Positions 9,553 through 18,299 of a DNA stretch of 43,820 bases are shown here, piece by piece. A program made the translations under genes and the position numbers. Origin of the DNA: Aurantimonas aggregata (GTDB lineage Bacteria > Pseudomonadota > Alphaproteobacteria > Rhizobiales > Rhizobiaceae); assembly GCF_010500835.1 (NCBI RefSeq), contig NZ_JAAAMJ010000024.1:1-43820 (forward strand). The letters run 5' to 3'. The notes beneath the pieces were generated by a model. It was given only the letters and a program-made list of their open reading frames with translations. It did not search any database and had not been told where the DNA came from. Numbering within the stretch: the stretch's first letter is position 1; each line of letters opens with the position of its first letter.

Positions 9553-10094
9553 TGCAGGGATCCGATGCATTCGGTATCAAGAAGCTCGCAATCGCCGCTT
9601 TTTTTGCCAGTACGACAGTCACGACCGCTTTAGGCTCGATACAATTCTATCACACAACGCAGGGAACGCCGCTCGATCTGTCTCTTGGCTCGGAGGAAGG
9701 GAGAGATACGGAAGCTGTGAAGCACTTTCTCGAGACCGGCGACAATAAATATATGAGCGACGAGTCAGTCCTCAAGAAAGGCGAAGAATTGTACCTGACC
9801 GCCTGTTCGGGGTGCCATGGCCACTACGGCGAGGGCAAGATCGGCCCGGGCCTCAACGATGATTATTGGACCTATCCGAAGAACGCCACCGACAAGGGGC
9901 TCTTCGAAACCATGTACGGCGGAGCTCAGGGCATGATGGGTCCGCAATATGGCCATCTGACGCTCGACGAGATGCTGAAGGTGTCAGCCTGGGTGCGCCA
10001 CCTCTACATCGGCGATCCGGCCAAGGCGAAGTGGCTGACACCGGAGCAACGCAAAACCTTCAAACCCTTCGATCCCGACGCGAACGAAGGCTGA
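9552..10094 (+). CDS. mxaG: Cytochrome cL, electron acceptor of methanol dehydrogenase
   Basis: This 180-residue c-type cytochrome has an N-terminal signal/anchor and a single haem site C85-S-G-C88-H89 ([19 protein letters not shown]). Family-specific features are [18 protein letters not shown] and [12 protein letters not shown]; a methionine in the last block should be the axial ligand. It takes electrons from MxaF-bound PQQH2 and passes them to a class I cytochrome c. The ATG at 9552 overlaps the mxaJ stop by one base, indicating translational coupling. Confidence 0.96.
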   Translation: MQGSDAFGIKKLAIAAFFASTTVTTALGSIQFYHTTQGTPLDLSLGSEEGRDTEAVKHFLETGDNKYMSDESVLKKGEELYLTACSGCHGHYGEGKIGPGLNDDYWTYPKNATDKGLFETMYGGAQGMMGPQYGHLTLDEMLKVSAWVRHLYIGDPAKAKWLTPEQRKTFKPFDPDANEG

Positions 10095-10201
10095 GATTGC
10101 CGTTCGGTGGAGGCATACAGGCCCGCCTGCCGAAAGGCACCGCAGAAGCAGGGCTCCCTTGGTCCCGCGAGAGGCAGAATTGAAAAGGAGGAGGAAAAGC
10201 C

Positions 10202-10576
10202 ATGAAGAAGATAGCGATACTGGGTGGTTTCGCGATAGCAGCAGCGTCGACGGCCTGGGTTCCGGCTCTCGCCTATGACGGCACCAATTGCCGCGCACCG
10301 GGCAATTGCTGGGAGGCCAAGCCGGGTTACCCGGAGAAGGTGGAGGGATCGGAATATGATCCCCAGCACGATCCGATGGAACTCAACAAGCAGCAGGAAT
10401 CCATCCAGGGAATGGAGGCGCGCAATGCACAGCGCCTGAACCACTTCAAGCAGACCGGCGAGTTCATCTTCGACGTGAGCGAGATCCCCGCGAGCAGCGC
10501 GGGCGCCGGCGAAGATACCGATGATGGCGATGCATCGGCGACCGATGCGAACGAGCCAGAGGCCTCCGGCCAGTGA
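10202..10576 (+). CDS. mxaI: Methanol dehydrogenase small subunit with an acidic tail
   Basis: MxaI wraps around MxaF in the alpha2-beta2 enzyme. The start follows AAAAGGAGGAGGAAAAGCC, a very strong ribosome binding site, fitting the high expression expected. The 124-residue precursor has a signal peptide cleaved near ALA-YDGTN. The mature part shows the family disulfide C30-C36 (NCRAPGNCWEAKPGYPEKV) and DPMELNKQQESIQGMEARN. Normal mature MxaI has about 72-76 residues and ends near residue 97 here. Residues 97-124 add an unusual Ala/Gly/Ser-rich tail with eight acidic residues. The family call is secure; the tail is odd. Confidence 0.95.
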   Translation: MKKIAILGGFAIAAASTAWVPALAYDGTNCRAPGNCWEAKPGYPEKVEGSEYDPQHDPMELNKQQESIQGMEARNAQRLNHFKQTGEFIFDVSEIPASSAGAGEDTDDGDASATDANEPEASGQ

Positions 10577-10719
10577 TTAGGCACCAACTGAGCCGGTAGT
10601 TCCTGCCGGGCGCGTCGTGGCGCATGCAAGGTCCTCCCAAAGGCACATGGGCTCGGGCCGTCCGGCAGGAATGTCTCATCGACCCGGTCAGTGTCGAATT
10701 CCCCTTTCCCCGACAACGC

Positions 10720-11763
10720 ATGATGGATGCGATCTTGCTTGAGCGTCCGAACATAGACCTGGCGGAATGGCGACAACGAACGCAGGATTTCGAGCGCGAG
10801 ATCGGAAGCGCGATCCTGGGTCAGTATGACGCCATCCGATTGTTGACGATCGCCACCCTGTGCCGGGGTCATGTGCTTCTGGAAGGCGATGTCGGTGTCG
10901 GCAAGACGACATTGCTGCGAGCAGTCGCCCGCGGATTGGGCGGACCCTACGAGCGGATCGAGGGAACGATCGATCTGATGCCGAACGACATGCTGTATTC
11001 GGCCTATGTTGCGGAGGATGGTCGTCCGCGCGTGGACCCGGGGCCGGCGCTCGCGCATGGCGAAAACCTCGCCGTATTCTTCTTCAACGAGATCAACCGC
11101 GCTCGTCCTCAGGTCCACTCGCTGCTGCTGCGCATGATGGCGGAGCGCAGCGTGAACGCCTTCCGGCAGGAGACGCGCTTCGTCCACCTGCAGGTCTTCG
11201 CCGACCGCAACAAGGTTGAGCGCGACGAAACGTTCGAGCTACCGGCAGCGGCGCGTGACCGCTTCTTCATGGAGATCGCAATCGCGGCGCCTCGTGATCG
11301 CGATGATCGGCGCCGCCTGGCTTTCGAGCCGGCCTTCCACGATGCCGATGCGCTGATCCAGGAGGTTCCGGAGGGGCTGCTTCCCTATCATCGCCTGAAC
11401 GACCTGGCCGTTGCGATTCAGAGGGCTGTCGCGGTCAGTCCGGCCATCGAGAACTATGTTCTGAACCTGTGGGACGCGCTCCGCGATCCGGTGGGCCATG
11501 GGATCGTGATCGAGAATGTAGACGTCTCCCGTCTCATCATCGGCGGCACCAGCCCGCGCGGATTTTCTGCCCTCGTCCGGGCTGCGCGCGCAAGAGCGTG
11601 GATGGAAGGACGCGGCAGCGTCGTGCCGGAAGACGTGCGGGCAATGTTCCCGTCGGTGATGGGGCATCGGATCTTCTTCGCACCGATCTACGAGATGCAC
11701 AGGGACAGGCTCGCGCCGGCGCTCCACGCCGCCGTGTTCGATGCCATCCCTGTTCCAGCCTGA
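10720..11763 (+). CDS. mxaR: MxaR, MoxR-type AAA+ ATPase
   Basis: The 347-residue protein has Walker A GDVGVGKT at 56-63 and the Walker B region LAVFFFNEINRARPQ near 117-131. The MoxR signature continues with HSLLLRMMAERSVNAF and a sensor-like FADRNKVERDETFELP. MoxR ATPases pair with von Willebrand A proteins; MxaRSACKL are linked to calcium insertion and assembly of methanol dehydrogenase. The Walker B aspartate position reads Asn (N123-E124) instead of the usual DE, which is unusual for this family as I recall it. I chose the tandem ATGs at 10720/10723; a start at 10624 would add 32 residues lacking family resemblance. Confidence 0.9.
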   Translation: MMDAILLERPNIDLAEWRQRTQDFEREIGSAILGQYDAIRLLTIATLCRGHVLLEGDVGVGKTTLLRAVARGLGGPYERIEGTIDLMPNDMLYSAYVAEDGRPRVDPGPALAHGENLAVFFFNEINRARPQVHSLLLRMMAERSVNAFRQETRFVHLQVFADRNKVERDETFELPAAARDRFFMEIAIAAPRDRDDRRRLAFEPAFHDADALIQEVPEGLLPYHRLNDLAVAIQRAVAVSPAIENYVLNLWDALRDPVGHGIVIENVDVSRLIIGGTSPRGFSALVRAARARAWMEGRGSVVPEDVRAMFPSVMGHRIFFAPIYEMHRDRLAPALHAAVFDAIPVPA

Positions 11764-11777
11764 GACCGAGTTCGCCG

Positions 11778-12680
11778 ATGGTTGTCGCACCGAACCTACC
11801 TGCCGCGACCGAGTCGGACCTCGAGGAGTTCGCCGACCTCATCTACGCGCTGAGGCACCGCGTGTCGTCTTCACGGCCCGGCAATCATGCCAGCAGAAGC
11901 CCCGGATCACACGGCCGGTTTGCCGGCCTCGACCGGTTGAGCGGCAATTCCGACATTCGCCGGTTGGACCTTCGCGCATCGATCGCCAACCCATTCGAAT
12001 CCGTCTGGGTGCGGCGGTATCTGCAGGCGGCAAGCGGCGTGGTCCACATCGTCGTCGATCTGTCCGGATCGATGGGATTTCGTGGGAGCGTTGCGCGTCA
12101 TGCCGTCGCCGCGACGCTCGCGGGCGGATTGACCCGAACGGCGATCCGGAGCGGAGACAGGGCGAGCGTCCGCGCCGCGACTGGCGACAGATCCGACGCC
12201 TTCGTCATGGAGCCGACACGCCGGGCGTCCGCGCCGTCGGAAGTCGCAATGGCGCTCGCGGCCATTGCACCGACGGGATCGGGTCTTGCTGCCTTGCGCG
12301 AATGTTGCTCGCAACTGTCGACGACGCCCGGCCTCGTCTTCCTGATCTCCGACTTCGCTGCCGCTGTGGACGAGATACGGCCGGTCCTCGACGCGCTAGT
12401 CATGCACGATGTGCGGGCCGTCGTCGTCGGCGACCCCGAAGCCGAGGTGCCTGCGGCACGCTTCGGACTGGCGCATCTGGACGACCTGGAAGACCGCCGG
12501 GGAGGAGTCGCTTTCCTGCGGCCTTCGCTCCTGAGGCGCTGGCGCGAACGTCGGCGCGAGCATGGCAGGGCGCTCGCCGGCCTCTTCGCCGAAGCGGGAT
12601 GCCTCGTGATCCCGGTCACCGGCCAGATCGACCTGGAGCAAATCACCGAGACGTTGATCGCCGGGCAGGCAACTCTGTGA
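11778..12680 (+). CDS. mxaS: MxaS, DUF58 / vWA-like assembly protein
   Basis: This 300-residue protein begins 14 bases after mxaR. It has the DUF58 pattern (SDIRRLDLRASIANPFESVW) followed by a von Willebrand A-like segment with a MIDAS motif, DLSGSMG at 94-100 (VVHIVVDLSGSMGFRG). A later strand is LVFLISDF. Such proteins are partners of MoxR ATPases, so MxaS probably works with MxaR in loading or activating methanol dehydrogenase. Its stop overlaps the mxaA GTG start (GTGA). Confidence 0.9.
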   Translation: MVVAPNLPAATESDLEEFADLIYALRHRVSSSRPGNHASRSPGSHGRFAGLDRLSGNSDIRRLDLRASIANPFESVWVRRYLQAASGVVHIVVDLSGSMGFRGSVARHAVAATLAGGLTRTAIRSGDRASVRAATGDRSDAFVMEPTRRASAPSEVAMALAAIAPTGSGLAALRECCSQLSTTPGLVFLISDFAAAVDEIRPVLDALVMHDVRAVVVGDPEAEVPAARFGLAHLDDLEDRRGGVAFLRPSLLRRWRERRREHGRALAGLFAEAGCLVIPVTGQIDLEQITETLIAGQATL

Positions 12681-13609
12681 TCGCGTGTCGCACAAGGTTA
12701 TGGGGAGCGGCACTCCTCTTGGCGCCTCCCTGCTTCTGCTGCCTGTCGGCCAGCGCCCAGGAACTGCTGATCGATGCCGATCCGCCGCGCCGCGTCGGCT
12801 GGTTCGTGGGCGACAGTCTGGACTGGTCGGGACACGTATCGGTCCCCGTGGGGCTCGAGCTGGACAGCGCGTCTCTGCCCGAACCCGGTCCTTTGGACAA
12901 CTTCACCGAGATCAGCTCGATCACGGTCGCCGGGGAGGCGGAAGGCGATGCAACGCGCTATGATTTCCACGTCGTCTATCAGAGCTTCTACGTTCCGCTG
13001 GAGCCCCGCGAGATCACCATCCCGCCGCTGAACATCGGCTTCCGCGCGACCGACGAGAATGATCAGACGCGCCGAGACGTCGCCTTCCCCGCCTGGCCAG
13101 TCGTGCTCTCGCCGCTGCGTCCGATCCTGGAGCGGTCGTCAATGGAAGCGATGCGCCCGGACAAGCTGCTGACAGTCATCGATACGACCCGGCGGCAGGG
13201 CGTGGTTGCAACCTCCTGGGCGGCCCTCGCCATCCTCGTCGCGGCTTTCGGCTGGCATCGCGGCTGGGGACCCGCACGCTATCGCAGGTCACGCCCGCTT
13301 GCCCGAGCCTGGCGCGACATAAGGCGAGCTCAGCTTGCGGAGGTGCAGGGCTACGAGACTGCTCTCCTGAGACTGCATAGGGGCCTCGACGAGGCCTTCG
13401 GGCACCGGATCCTGGCTGACGACCTCGATCGGCACCTGCTGGGGCGTCCGGCCTTCGGCGACGTGTCCAGTGACCTCCATCGCTTCTTCGCGGCTTCGCG
13501 CGCGCATTTCTTCGCCGGTCGGACGAGTGCTGCCGCGAGCGTTCTTCCCGGCAACCTCCTTCGCGAGCTTGCGCGTCGTCTCAGCGCCATCGAACGGGGC
13601 AGTCGCTGA
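12677..13609 (+). CDS. mxaA: MxaA, membrane protein of methanol dehydrogenase maturation
   Basis: I chose the GTG at 12677, overlapping the mxaS stop; it gives 310 residues and a signal peptide ending near ASA-QELLIDADPPRR. A periplasmic beta-rich domain follows (VGDSLDWSGHVSVPVGLEL, VVYQSFYVPLEPREITIPP), then a transmembrane helix around SWAALAILVAAFGWHRGWG and a cytoplasmic helical tail with repeated arginines. MxaA is required for calcium-dependent methanol dehydrogenase activity. The position between mxaS and mxaC matches the canonical order. Confidence 0.88.
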   Translation: MIACRTRLWGAALLLAPPCFCCLSASAQELLIDADPPRRVGWFVGDSLDWSGHVSVPVGLELDSASLPEPGPLDNFTEISSITVAGEAEGDATRYDFHVVYQSFYVPLEPREITIPPLNIGFRATDENDQTRRDVAFPAWPVVLSPLRPILERSSMEAMRPDKLLTVIDTTRRQGVVATSWAALAILVAAFGWHRGWGPARYRRSRPLARAWRDIRRAQLAEVQGYETALLRLHRGLDEAFGHRILADDLDRHLLGRPAFGDVSSDLHRFFAASRAHFFAGRTSAAASVLPGNLLRELARRLSAIERGSR

Positions 13610-14637
13610 TGTTCGCGCTCGAATTCGATCATCCATGGTTGCTCCTGGCGCTGCCGATCATGTTCGCGCCTTTTCTGGTCTCGGCGCTCCGGCGCTCGCC
13701 GCATCCTTATCGCCTCAACGCCCCGCTCGACCGGGCGTCGCAGGCGCTCTCATTGGCCTTGCCGGTCCTTGGATCAATCGCGCTGCTCCTCCTGCTCCTC
13801 GGCTTGGCAGGACTTCATCGTACCGATCAGGTCCTCATGCGGGAGGGGTTGGGTGCTCACCTCATGATCCTCATCGACCGTTCGTCCTCGATGGAAAGCA
13901 CCTTCGCCAACCGCCGTCCTGATGGCGAGGAAGAGTCGAAGGCGGAAGCTGCGAAACGTCTGCTGACCGCGTTCATCGAGCGACGCCCGCATGACCGGGT
14001 GGGCGTGGCAATGTTCTCCACCGCGCCGCTGCTGGCGGTGCCGCTGACGGGCCAGCACGAGATCGTCAAGGCGGCGATCGCCACCATGGGCTTCCCGGGC
14101 CTTGCCCAGACCAATGTCGGAAGAGGGCTCGCGCTGGCGGCTGGCAGCTTCGGTTCGGAGACGGCGTCGGCTTCGCGCGCCGTCCTCCTCGTTTCGGACG
14201 GCGCGGGGGTGATCAGCCGCGAAGTTCAGGCGCAGCTTCGCGATATTATCGCAAGGCAGCCGGTGAACGTCTACTGGCTCTTCCTGCGCACCGAAGGAGC
14301 GAAGGGAATATTCGAGGTGCCCGCAACTGGCGAGCGCGACACGCCACAGACACGGCCCGAACGGCATCTGCATCTGTTTCTGCAAACGCTGGGCGTTCCC
14401 TATCGCGCGTTCGAAGCCGATAGTTCGGACGCGGTGCGCGAGGCGATCGGCGAAATCGACCGGCTGGAGGCGCGTCCTCTCCTTTACGAGGAGCAGGTGC
14501 CTCGTCGCGAATTCGATCGTCTTGCCTATGCCGGTGCCGCGGTCTGCCTGCTTTTCCTGGTCCTCATGAAGTCTTTCGAGACGACGCTCGTGGTTCGCTC
14601 CGTACCGCTTCCGGCGATCAGGAGGGTCGTGAGGTGA
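13609..14637 (+). CDS. mxaC: MxaC, membrane-anchored vWA protein
   Basis: The 342-residue product resembles BatA-type proteins: N-terminal helices at about 9-25 and 49-69, a von Willebrand A domain with MIDAS D90-R-S-S-S (LMILIDRSSSMESTF), a later metal-site segment (GLAQTNVGRGLALAAGSFG, VLLVSDGAG), and a C-terminal helix (LAYAGAAVCLLFLVLMKSF). It is needed for calcium insertion in the methanol dehydrogenase system. Its start overlaps the mxaA stop by one base, and its end overlaps mxaK (GTGA). Confidence 0.9.
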   Translation: MFALEFDHPWLLLALPIMFAPFLVSALRRSPHPYRLNAPLDRASQALSLALPVLGSIALLLLLLGLAGLHRTDQVLMREGLGAHLMILIDRSSSMESTFANRRPDGEEESKAEAAKRLLTAFIERRPHDRVGVAMFSTAPLLAVPLTGQHEIVKAAIATMGFPGLAQTNVGRGLALAAGSFGSETASASRAVLLVSDGAGVISREVQAQLRDIIARQPVNVYWLFLRTEGAKGIFEVPATGERDTPQTRPERHLHLFLQTLGVPYRAFEADSSDAVREAIGEIDRLEARPLLYEEQVPRREFDRLAYAGAAVCLLFLVLMKSFETTLVVRSVPLPAIRRVVR

Positions 14638-15266
14638 CGGCGCTGCGAGTGATGTTTTCCACCGGTGAGACGACCACGCGGCGTAAGGGCCGAAGACTGA
14701 TGACGGCGTCGCTGCGCGACAGCCTGCAGACGGGGTTGTTCGCTATTGCGCTGATCTGCCTGTTTGCCTTTGCCGCCTACCAGACGCTGTCGCTTCTACA
14801 GGCGTGGCAAGCGAACCGGTCAGTCCATGCGCTGGCCTCCGGCGCTGCCGTGTCGCTGGATGAGGATGCACCTGCCGAAGTCGTTCTCGCGGCAACCTAC
14901 CGTCATCTGCGTCTGCGCGACGTCGCTGCGGCCGAAGCGCTTGGTCCGCGGTTTCAAGCCTACGACTCGCCCGACGTCGAGGCGGCATACCGCTTCGCCA
15001 TCGCCAATGCGCGGATGAACGAGGCATTCGACCAGATCACCGCCAACCAGATCGACGAGGCGACTGTCACCGTCCGGCTGGCCCAGCAGGACTACCGCGC
15101 GGCGATGCGGCTCGTGCCCGGGGATTTCGATCTCAAGTACAATTTCGACATCGCGAGCCGGCTCGTCAGGGTCTTTCCGCGACCGGCAATCGAACCGGAA
15201 GAAGAGGGCCAGCGGCCCCGCGACGTCTGGACCGACCTGCCCGGTGTTCCACGGGGGCTGCCATGA
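14634..15266 (+). CDS. mxaK: MxaK
   Basis: The GTG start at 14634 overlaps the mxaC stop. The 210-residue product has one N-terminal transmembrane helix (LQTGLFAIALICLFAFAAYQ) and a helical periplasmic part with TPR-like character (AATYRHLRLRDVAAAEALG, AIANARMNEAFDQITANQID). A proline/glutamate-rich C-terminus follows. An internal ATG at 14700 would remove the first 22 basic residues and is an alternative start. The name comes from position between mxaC and mxaL and from size and topology. MxaK belongs to the MxaACKL set involved in calcium insertion. Confidence 0.85.
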   Translation: MTALRVMFSTGETTTRRKGRRLMTASLRDSLQTGLFAIALICLFAFAAYQTLSLLQAWQANRSVHALASGAAVSLDEDAPAEVVLAATYRHLRLRDVAAAEALGPRFQAYDSPDVEAAYRFAIANARMNEAFDQITANQIDEATVTVRLAQQDYRAAMRLVPGDFDLKYNFDIASRLVRVFPRPAIEPEEEGQRPRDVWTDLPGVPRGLP

Positions 15267-16804
15267 ACTGGCTCGGGCGGCGCGGCATCGCCTTCTGGCT
15301 CCTGGCCGCTGCCTTTCTCTCTGCCACGGGCGCGGCCTTCGGACCGACGCTTGCGCGCGAACGAGACGTCCTGACGCTGTTCTTCGTCATCGACATCACC
15401 CGCAGCATGCTGGCACGCGACCATGGGACGACGGATGCACCACTGAGCCGGCTGGAACAGGCCAAGCGAACGATCGGCGGGGTGACACGGCGACTTCCCT
15501 GCGGCTCGAAGGTCGGCCTCGGCGTCTTCGCAGAGCGCCGTAGCTTCCCGCTGATCGAGCCGGTGGAGGTATGCGCGAATTTCGGCCCATTCAACGAGGC
15601 GGTGGCAGGGCTCGAGTGGCGCATGGCGTGGGAAGGCGACAGCCGGATCCTGAGTGGGCTCGCCTCGGCGCAGGATGTTGCGCAGAAACTCAGCAGCGAC
15701 CTGGTGTTCATCACCGACGGCCACGAGGCGCCGCCGGCGCCGATGGAGGGGCGTCGCACCGCTCCCCGCTCCGATACGACGGCCGGCCTGATCCTGGGGG
15801 CCGGTGGAAGCGAACTGGTGTCGATCCCCAAGTTCGACGACCTCGGCAATCTCGACGGTTTCTATTCGCTTCAGGACATCGCCGCAGGGGCGCGAGTGAG
15901 CATCGTGCCGCCCGGCGCCAGCAAGAGCGGGAACTATCATCCTCGGAACAATCCGGTCGGCAATCTCGCGGCGACGTCCACTGAGCACCTCACCAGTGTC
16001 CGCGAGAGATATCTTCGGGAAATCGGGGGCGAGGCGGGGCTGGGCTACGCGCCATTGAGCGACATCGGCGCGATCACGACTGAGATCGACATCCATACGA
16101 GCGCCCACCGTCTGGACGCCTCGGTGGACCTCTCGCCTGGCCTCGGGGCTCTGTCCCTCTTCTGCATCCTGGTAGCCTACGCCTGGAATGCTTCTGTCGT
16201 GTGGCGTGTGAAACCCGCTACCCGGCCATCCCATACTCGCACACAGGATCGTAATATGACCTTCAACCGACGCAACCTTCTAGCCACGGCGACACTGGCA
16301 GCCCTCACCGGCGCTGTCTTCACTTCGCCTGCCTTGTCCCACGGACCGACCCCCCAGAAGACCGATGCGAGCGTCGAGATTGAGGCACCCTTCGACGCGG
16401 TCTGGAACGTCCTGGCCGACTTCGCTTCGATTGCCGACTGGCACCCGGCCGTCCACTCCGCCAGCCCCGGAGAGGATGGCAAGAGCCGGGTACTGATCCT
16501 CGATGGCGGATCGATCATCGAGACGCTCGACGTATCGAGCAAGGAGCGCGGCGTGGTCGCTTGGCGGTTGGCTACCCCTAACCCCGACGCGCTGGCGGTG
16601 AGCTCCTACAATGACAAGCTGATGGTGGAGCCGACCGGCGATCAGATGACCACCGTGCGGTGGATAGGGCGCTTCTACCGGGCGGATACCAGCAACTTCC
16701 CGACGGAGGGGCAGACGGATGAGGCGGCGATGGAAGACATGACGCGCTATGTGGAGAGCGGCCTTGCCGGGCTGAAAGCTTATTTCCCCGTGCGACCCAA
16801 CTAG
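15263..16804 (+). CDS. mxaL: MxaL fused in frame to MxaD
   Basis: The first about 330 codons are MxaL: a signal anchor, a vWA domain with MIDAS D44-I-T-R-S (TLFFVIDITRSMLARDHG), VFITDGHEAPPAP, and a C-terminal helix (LGALSLFCILVAYAW). No stop follows. After RPSHTRTQDRN the frame runs directly into the MxaD start and continues to 16804, giving 513 codons. A one-base shift would create a TAA two bases before the mxaD ATG, which suggests the fusion arose from a small indel. The ATG overlaps the mxaK stop (ATGA). The product may be a fusion, or MxaD may be made by internal initiation. Confidence 0.85.
   Translation: MNWLGRRGIAFWLLAAAFLSATGAAFGPTLARERDVLTLFFVIDITRSMLARDHGTTDAPLSRLEQAKRTIGGVTRRLPCGSKVGLGVFAERRSFPLIEPVEVCANFGPFNEAVAGLEWRMAWEGDSRILSGLASAQDVAQKLSSDLVFITDGHEAPPAPMEGRRTAPRSDTTAGLILGAGGSELVSIPKFDDLGNLDGFYSLQDIAAGARVSIVPPGASKSGNYHPRNNPVGNLAATSTEHLTSVRERYLREIGGEAGLGYAPLSDIGAITTEIDIHTSAHRLDASVDLSPGLGALSLFCILVAYAWNASVVWRVKPATRPSHTRTQDRNMTFNRRNLLATATLAALTGAVFTSPALSHGPTPQKTDASVEIEAPFDAVWNVLADFASIADWHPAVHSASPGEDGKSRVLILDGGSIIETLDVSSKERGVVAWRLATPNPDALAVSSYNDKLMVEPTGDQMTTVRWIGRFYRADTSNFPTEGQTDEAAMEDMTRYVESGLAGLKAYFPVRPN
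16256..16804 (+). CDS. mxaD: MxaD, SRPBCC-fold periplasmic protein (internal start)
   Basis: Starting at the internal ATG 16256, which has AGGA eight bases upstream, this 182-residue part has its own export signal with an RR pair (FNRRNLLATATLAAL, cleavage near LSHGPTP), hinting at Tat export. The mature SRPBCC/START-like domain shows VEIEAPFDAVWNVLADF, DWHPAVHSA and a C-terminal amphipathic helix (DMTRYVESGLAGLKAYFP). MxaD stimulates the interaction between methanol dehydrogenase and cytochrome cL. Because it is in frame with mxaL it may also be made as the C-terminal part of a fusion. It is the last mxa gene here. Confidence 0.8.
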   Translation: MTFNRRNLLATATLAALTGAVFTSPALSHGPTPQKTDASVEIEAPFDAVWNVLADFASIADWHPAVHSASPGEDGKSRVLILDGGSIIETLDVSSKERGVVAWRLATPNPDALAVSSYNDKLMVEPTGDQMTTVRWIGRFYRADTSNFPTEGQTDEAAMEDMTRYVESGLAGLKAYFPVRPN

Positions 16805-16874
16805 GTCATAGACCCATAAAGCTCTTCCGGTGATGTGCGTGTTCTGATTCACTTCCCATTTTGGGGAGGTTCCG

Positions 16875-17646
16875 ATGGCACGTTTTGATCTGACGGATTT
16901 CGAGTGGTCGGTGATCGAGCCGCTTTTGCCCAACAAGGCGCGGGGCGTGCCGCGGGTGGATGATCGGCGGGTGCTGAATGGCATCTTCTGGCGGCTGCGC
17001 ACCGGTGCGCCCTGGGCCGACATCCCGGCGCGCTACGGCCCGCATACGACCTGCGTCAACCGCTTCAACCGGTGGCGGAAGGCCGGCGTCTGGGATCGGC
17101 TTCTGGACGCCGTTTCAAAGGGCTTACGATGGCGATATCCAGATGATCGACTCGTCCTCGATCCGTGTCCACCAAGCATGGCGCCAACGCGGAAAATAAG
17201 ACGGACGATCCCGTTGCATGGGTTGCTCGCGCGGCGGGCTCACCACCAAGATCCATGCCCTCGTCGATGCCTGCGGCTTGCCCCTTGCGCTGAAGCTGAC
17301 CGAGGGCCAGGCGCACGACGGACGCAGTGCCCGCGACATGCTGGACGAGATCGGAGCAGGTCAGATCCTGCTCGCCGACAGAGCTTATGACGCCGACGCA
17401 CTGCGGCGCAGCCTGACGGAATGTGGCGCCTGGGCCAACATCAAGCCGATGCCGCGCCGGCGCAACACTCCCGCCTTCAGCCGCTTCCTCTATCGCTACC
17501 GCAACCTTCTCGAGCGCTTCTTCAACAAGATCAAGCACTTCCGGGCCGTCGCGACACGATAGGACAAACGCGACGACAACTTTCTTGCCGGCATTAAACT
17601 CGCTTCATTCCGGATCTGGTGTCGGTTTAATGAGTCGATGCCCTAA
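16875..17646 (+). pseudogene. IS5-family (IS427-like) transposase, inactivated
   Basis: The first frame encodes MARFDLTDFEWSVIEPLLPN, the IS5/IS427 N-terminus, followed by GIFWRLRTGAPWADIPARYG. The frame changes near 17110 to AYDGDIQMIDSSSIRVHQ. IS427-type elements normally shift frame at an A-rich site, but here an extra base and a TAA disrupt this area (17175-17202). The catalytic part resumes with GGLTTKIHALVDACGLPLA and LADRAYDADALR, and FFNKIKHFRAVATR is cut by a TAG where Tyr is expected (17560-17562). Homology continues in the same frame to the stop at 17644-17646. The element lies 70 bases after mxaD. Confidence 0.85.
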
Positions 17647-17734
17647 GCCGCGGAAGCCTATCGATGCCGCGCTGCTTCAATCGCTGACGGCCGCGATGCC
17701 GCCCCAGTCTCAGAGCGCCCGCTGATGTTGCGGC

Positions 17735-18223
17735 TCATGTCGTACCGTCAGGAGCCGATCCGCAGAGGCGACTGCTCTGCGTCAGCGGCGAATGGTAAAG
17801 GCCAGTCAGGACGAGGGCCGAGGGCGACCAGGAAAGGTAGGCGCGCACGAGGTCGAACTCCGCTTCCTCGTCGTAATCGGTGTTGCCGAACATGATCTGA
17901 AAGCCGCGAGCCGACAGGATGGCCTGCAGGGCGGAGGCGGTCTGTGCGAAGAAGGCGTTGCTCATTGACGGGACGATTACGCCGACGACACGCGAGCGCG
18001 CAGCGGCGAGGCCGCCCGCCATCAGGTTCGGGACGTAGCCGAGCGTCTCGATGGCGTTGGCAATCGCCGCACCTGCCTTCTTCGACACGGCCTTCGGCCT
18101 TCGCAAATAGAGCGAAACCGTCGAGGGCGAAACATTCGCTGCCTCCGCGACGTCGCTCATTTTCACGTTTCGACGGTTACGGCGGGTTCGCCGTGTCGAT
18201 GCTTCGTCCACCCCCGCTCCCAA
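17735..18223 (-). pseudogene. LacI-family regulator, truncated after the DNA-binding half
   Basis: The 162-residue product has a clear LacI helix-turn-helix (KMSDVAEAANVSPSTVSLYL) and the start of a periplasmic-binding-protein-like domain (VVGVIVPSMSNAFFAQ, GFQIMFGNTDYDEEAE, PSALVLTGLYHS). A full protein would have about 340 residues. After TGLYHS the sequence loses similarity and ends at 17735, near the IS5 remnant. It keeps the DNA-binding domain but not the effector domain, so it is probably non-functional, though a constitutive repressor cannot be excluded. It lies downstream of the enolase-superfamily gene on the same strand. Confidence 0.75.
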
Positions 18224-18299
18224 CTGCCGTGGTTCGACGTCTCGCTCCGACGCCCATCATCCACCATCACATGATTCGCCACGAAGATGTTACGATGCT

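Noticed and set aside
11741-12676. In-frame N-terminal extension of MxaA back to 11741
   Set aside because: It overlaps all of mxaS in another frame and lacks family character; the GTG at 12677 gives a normal MxaA with a signal peptide.
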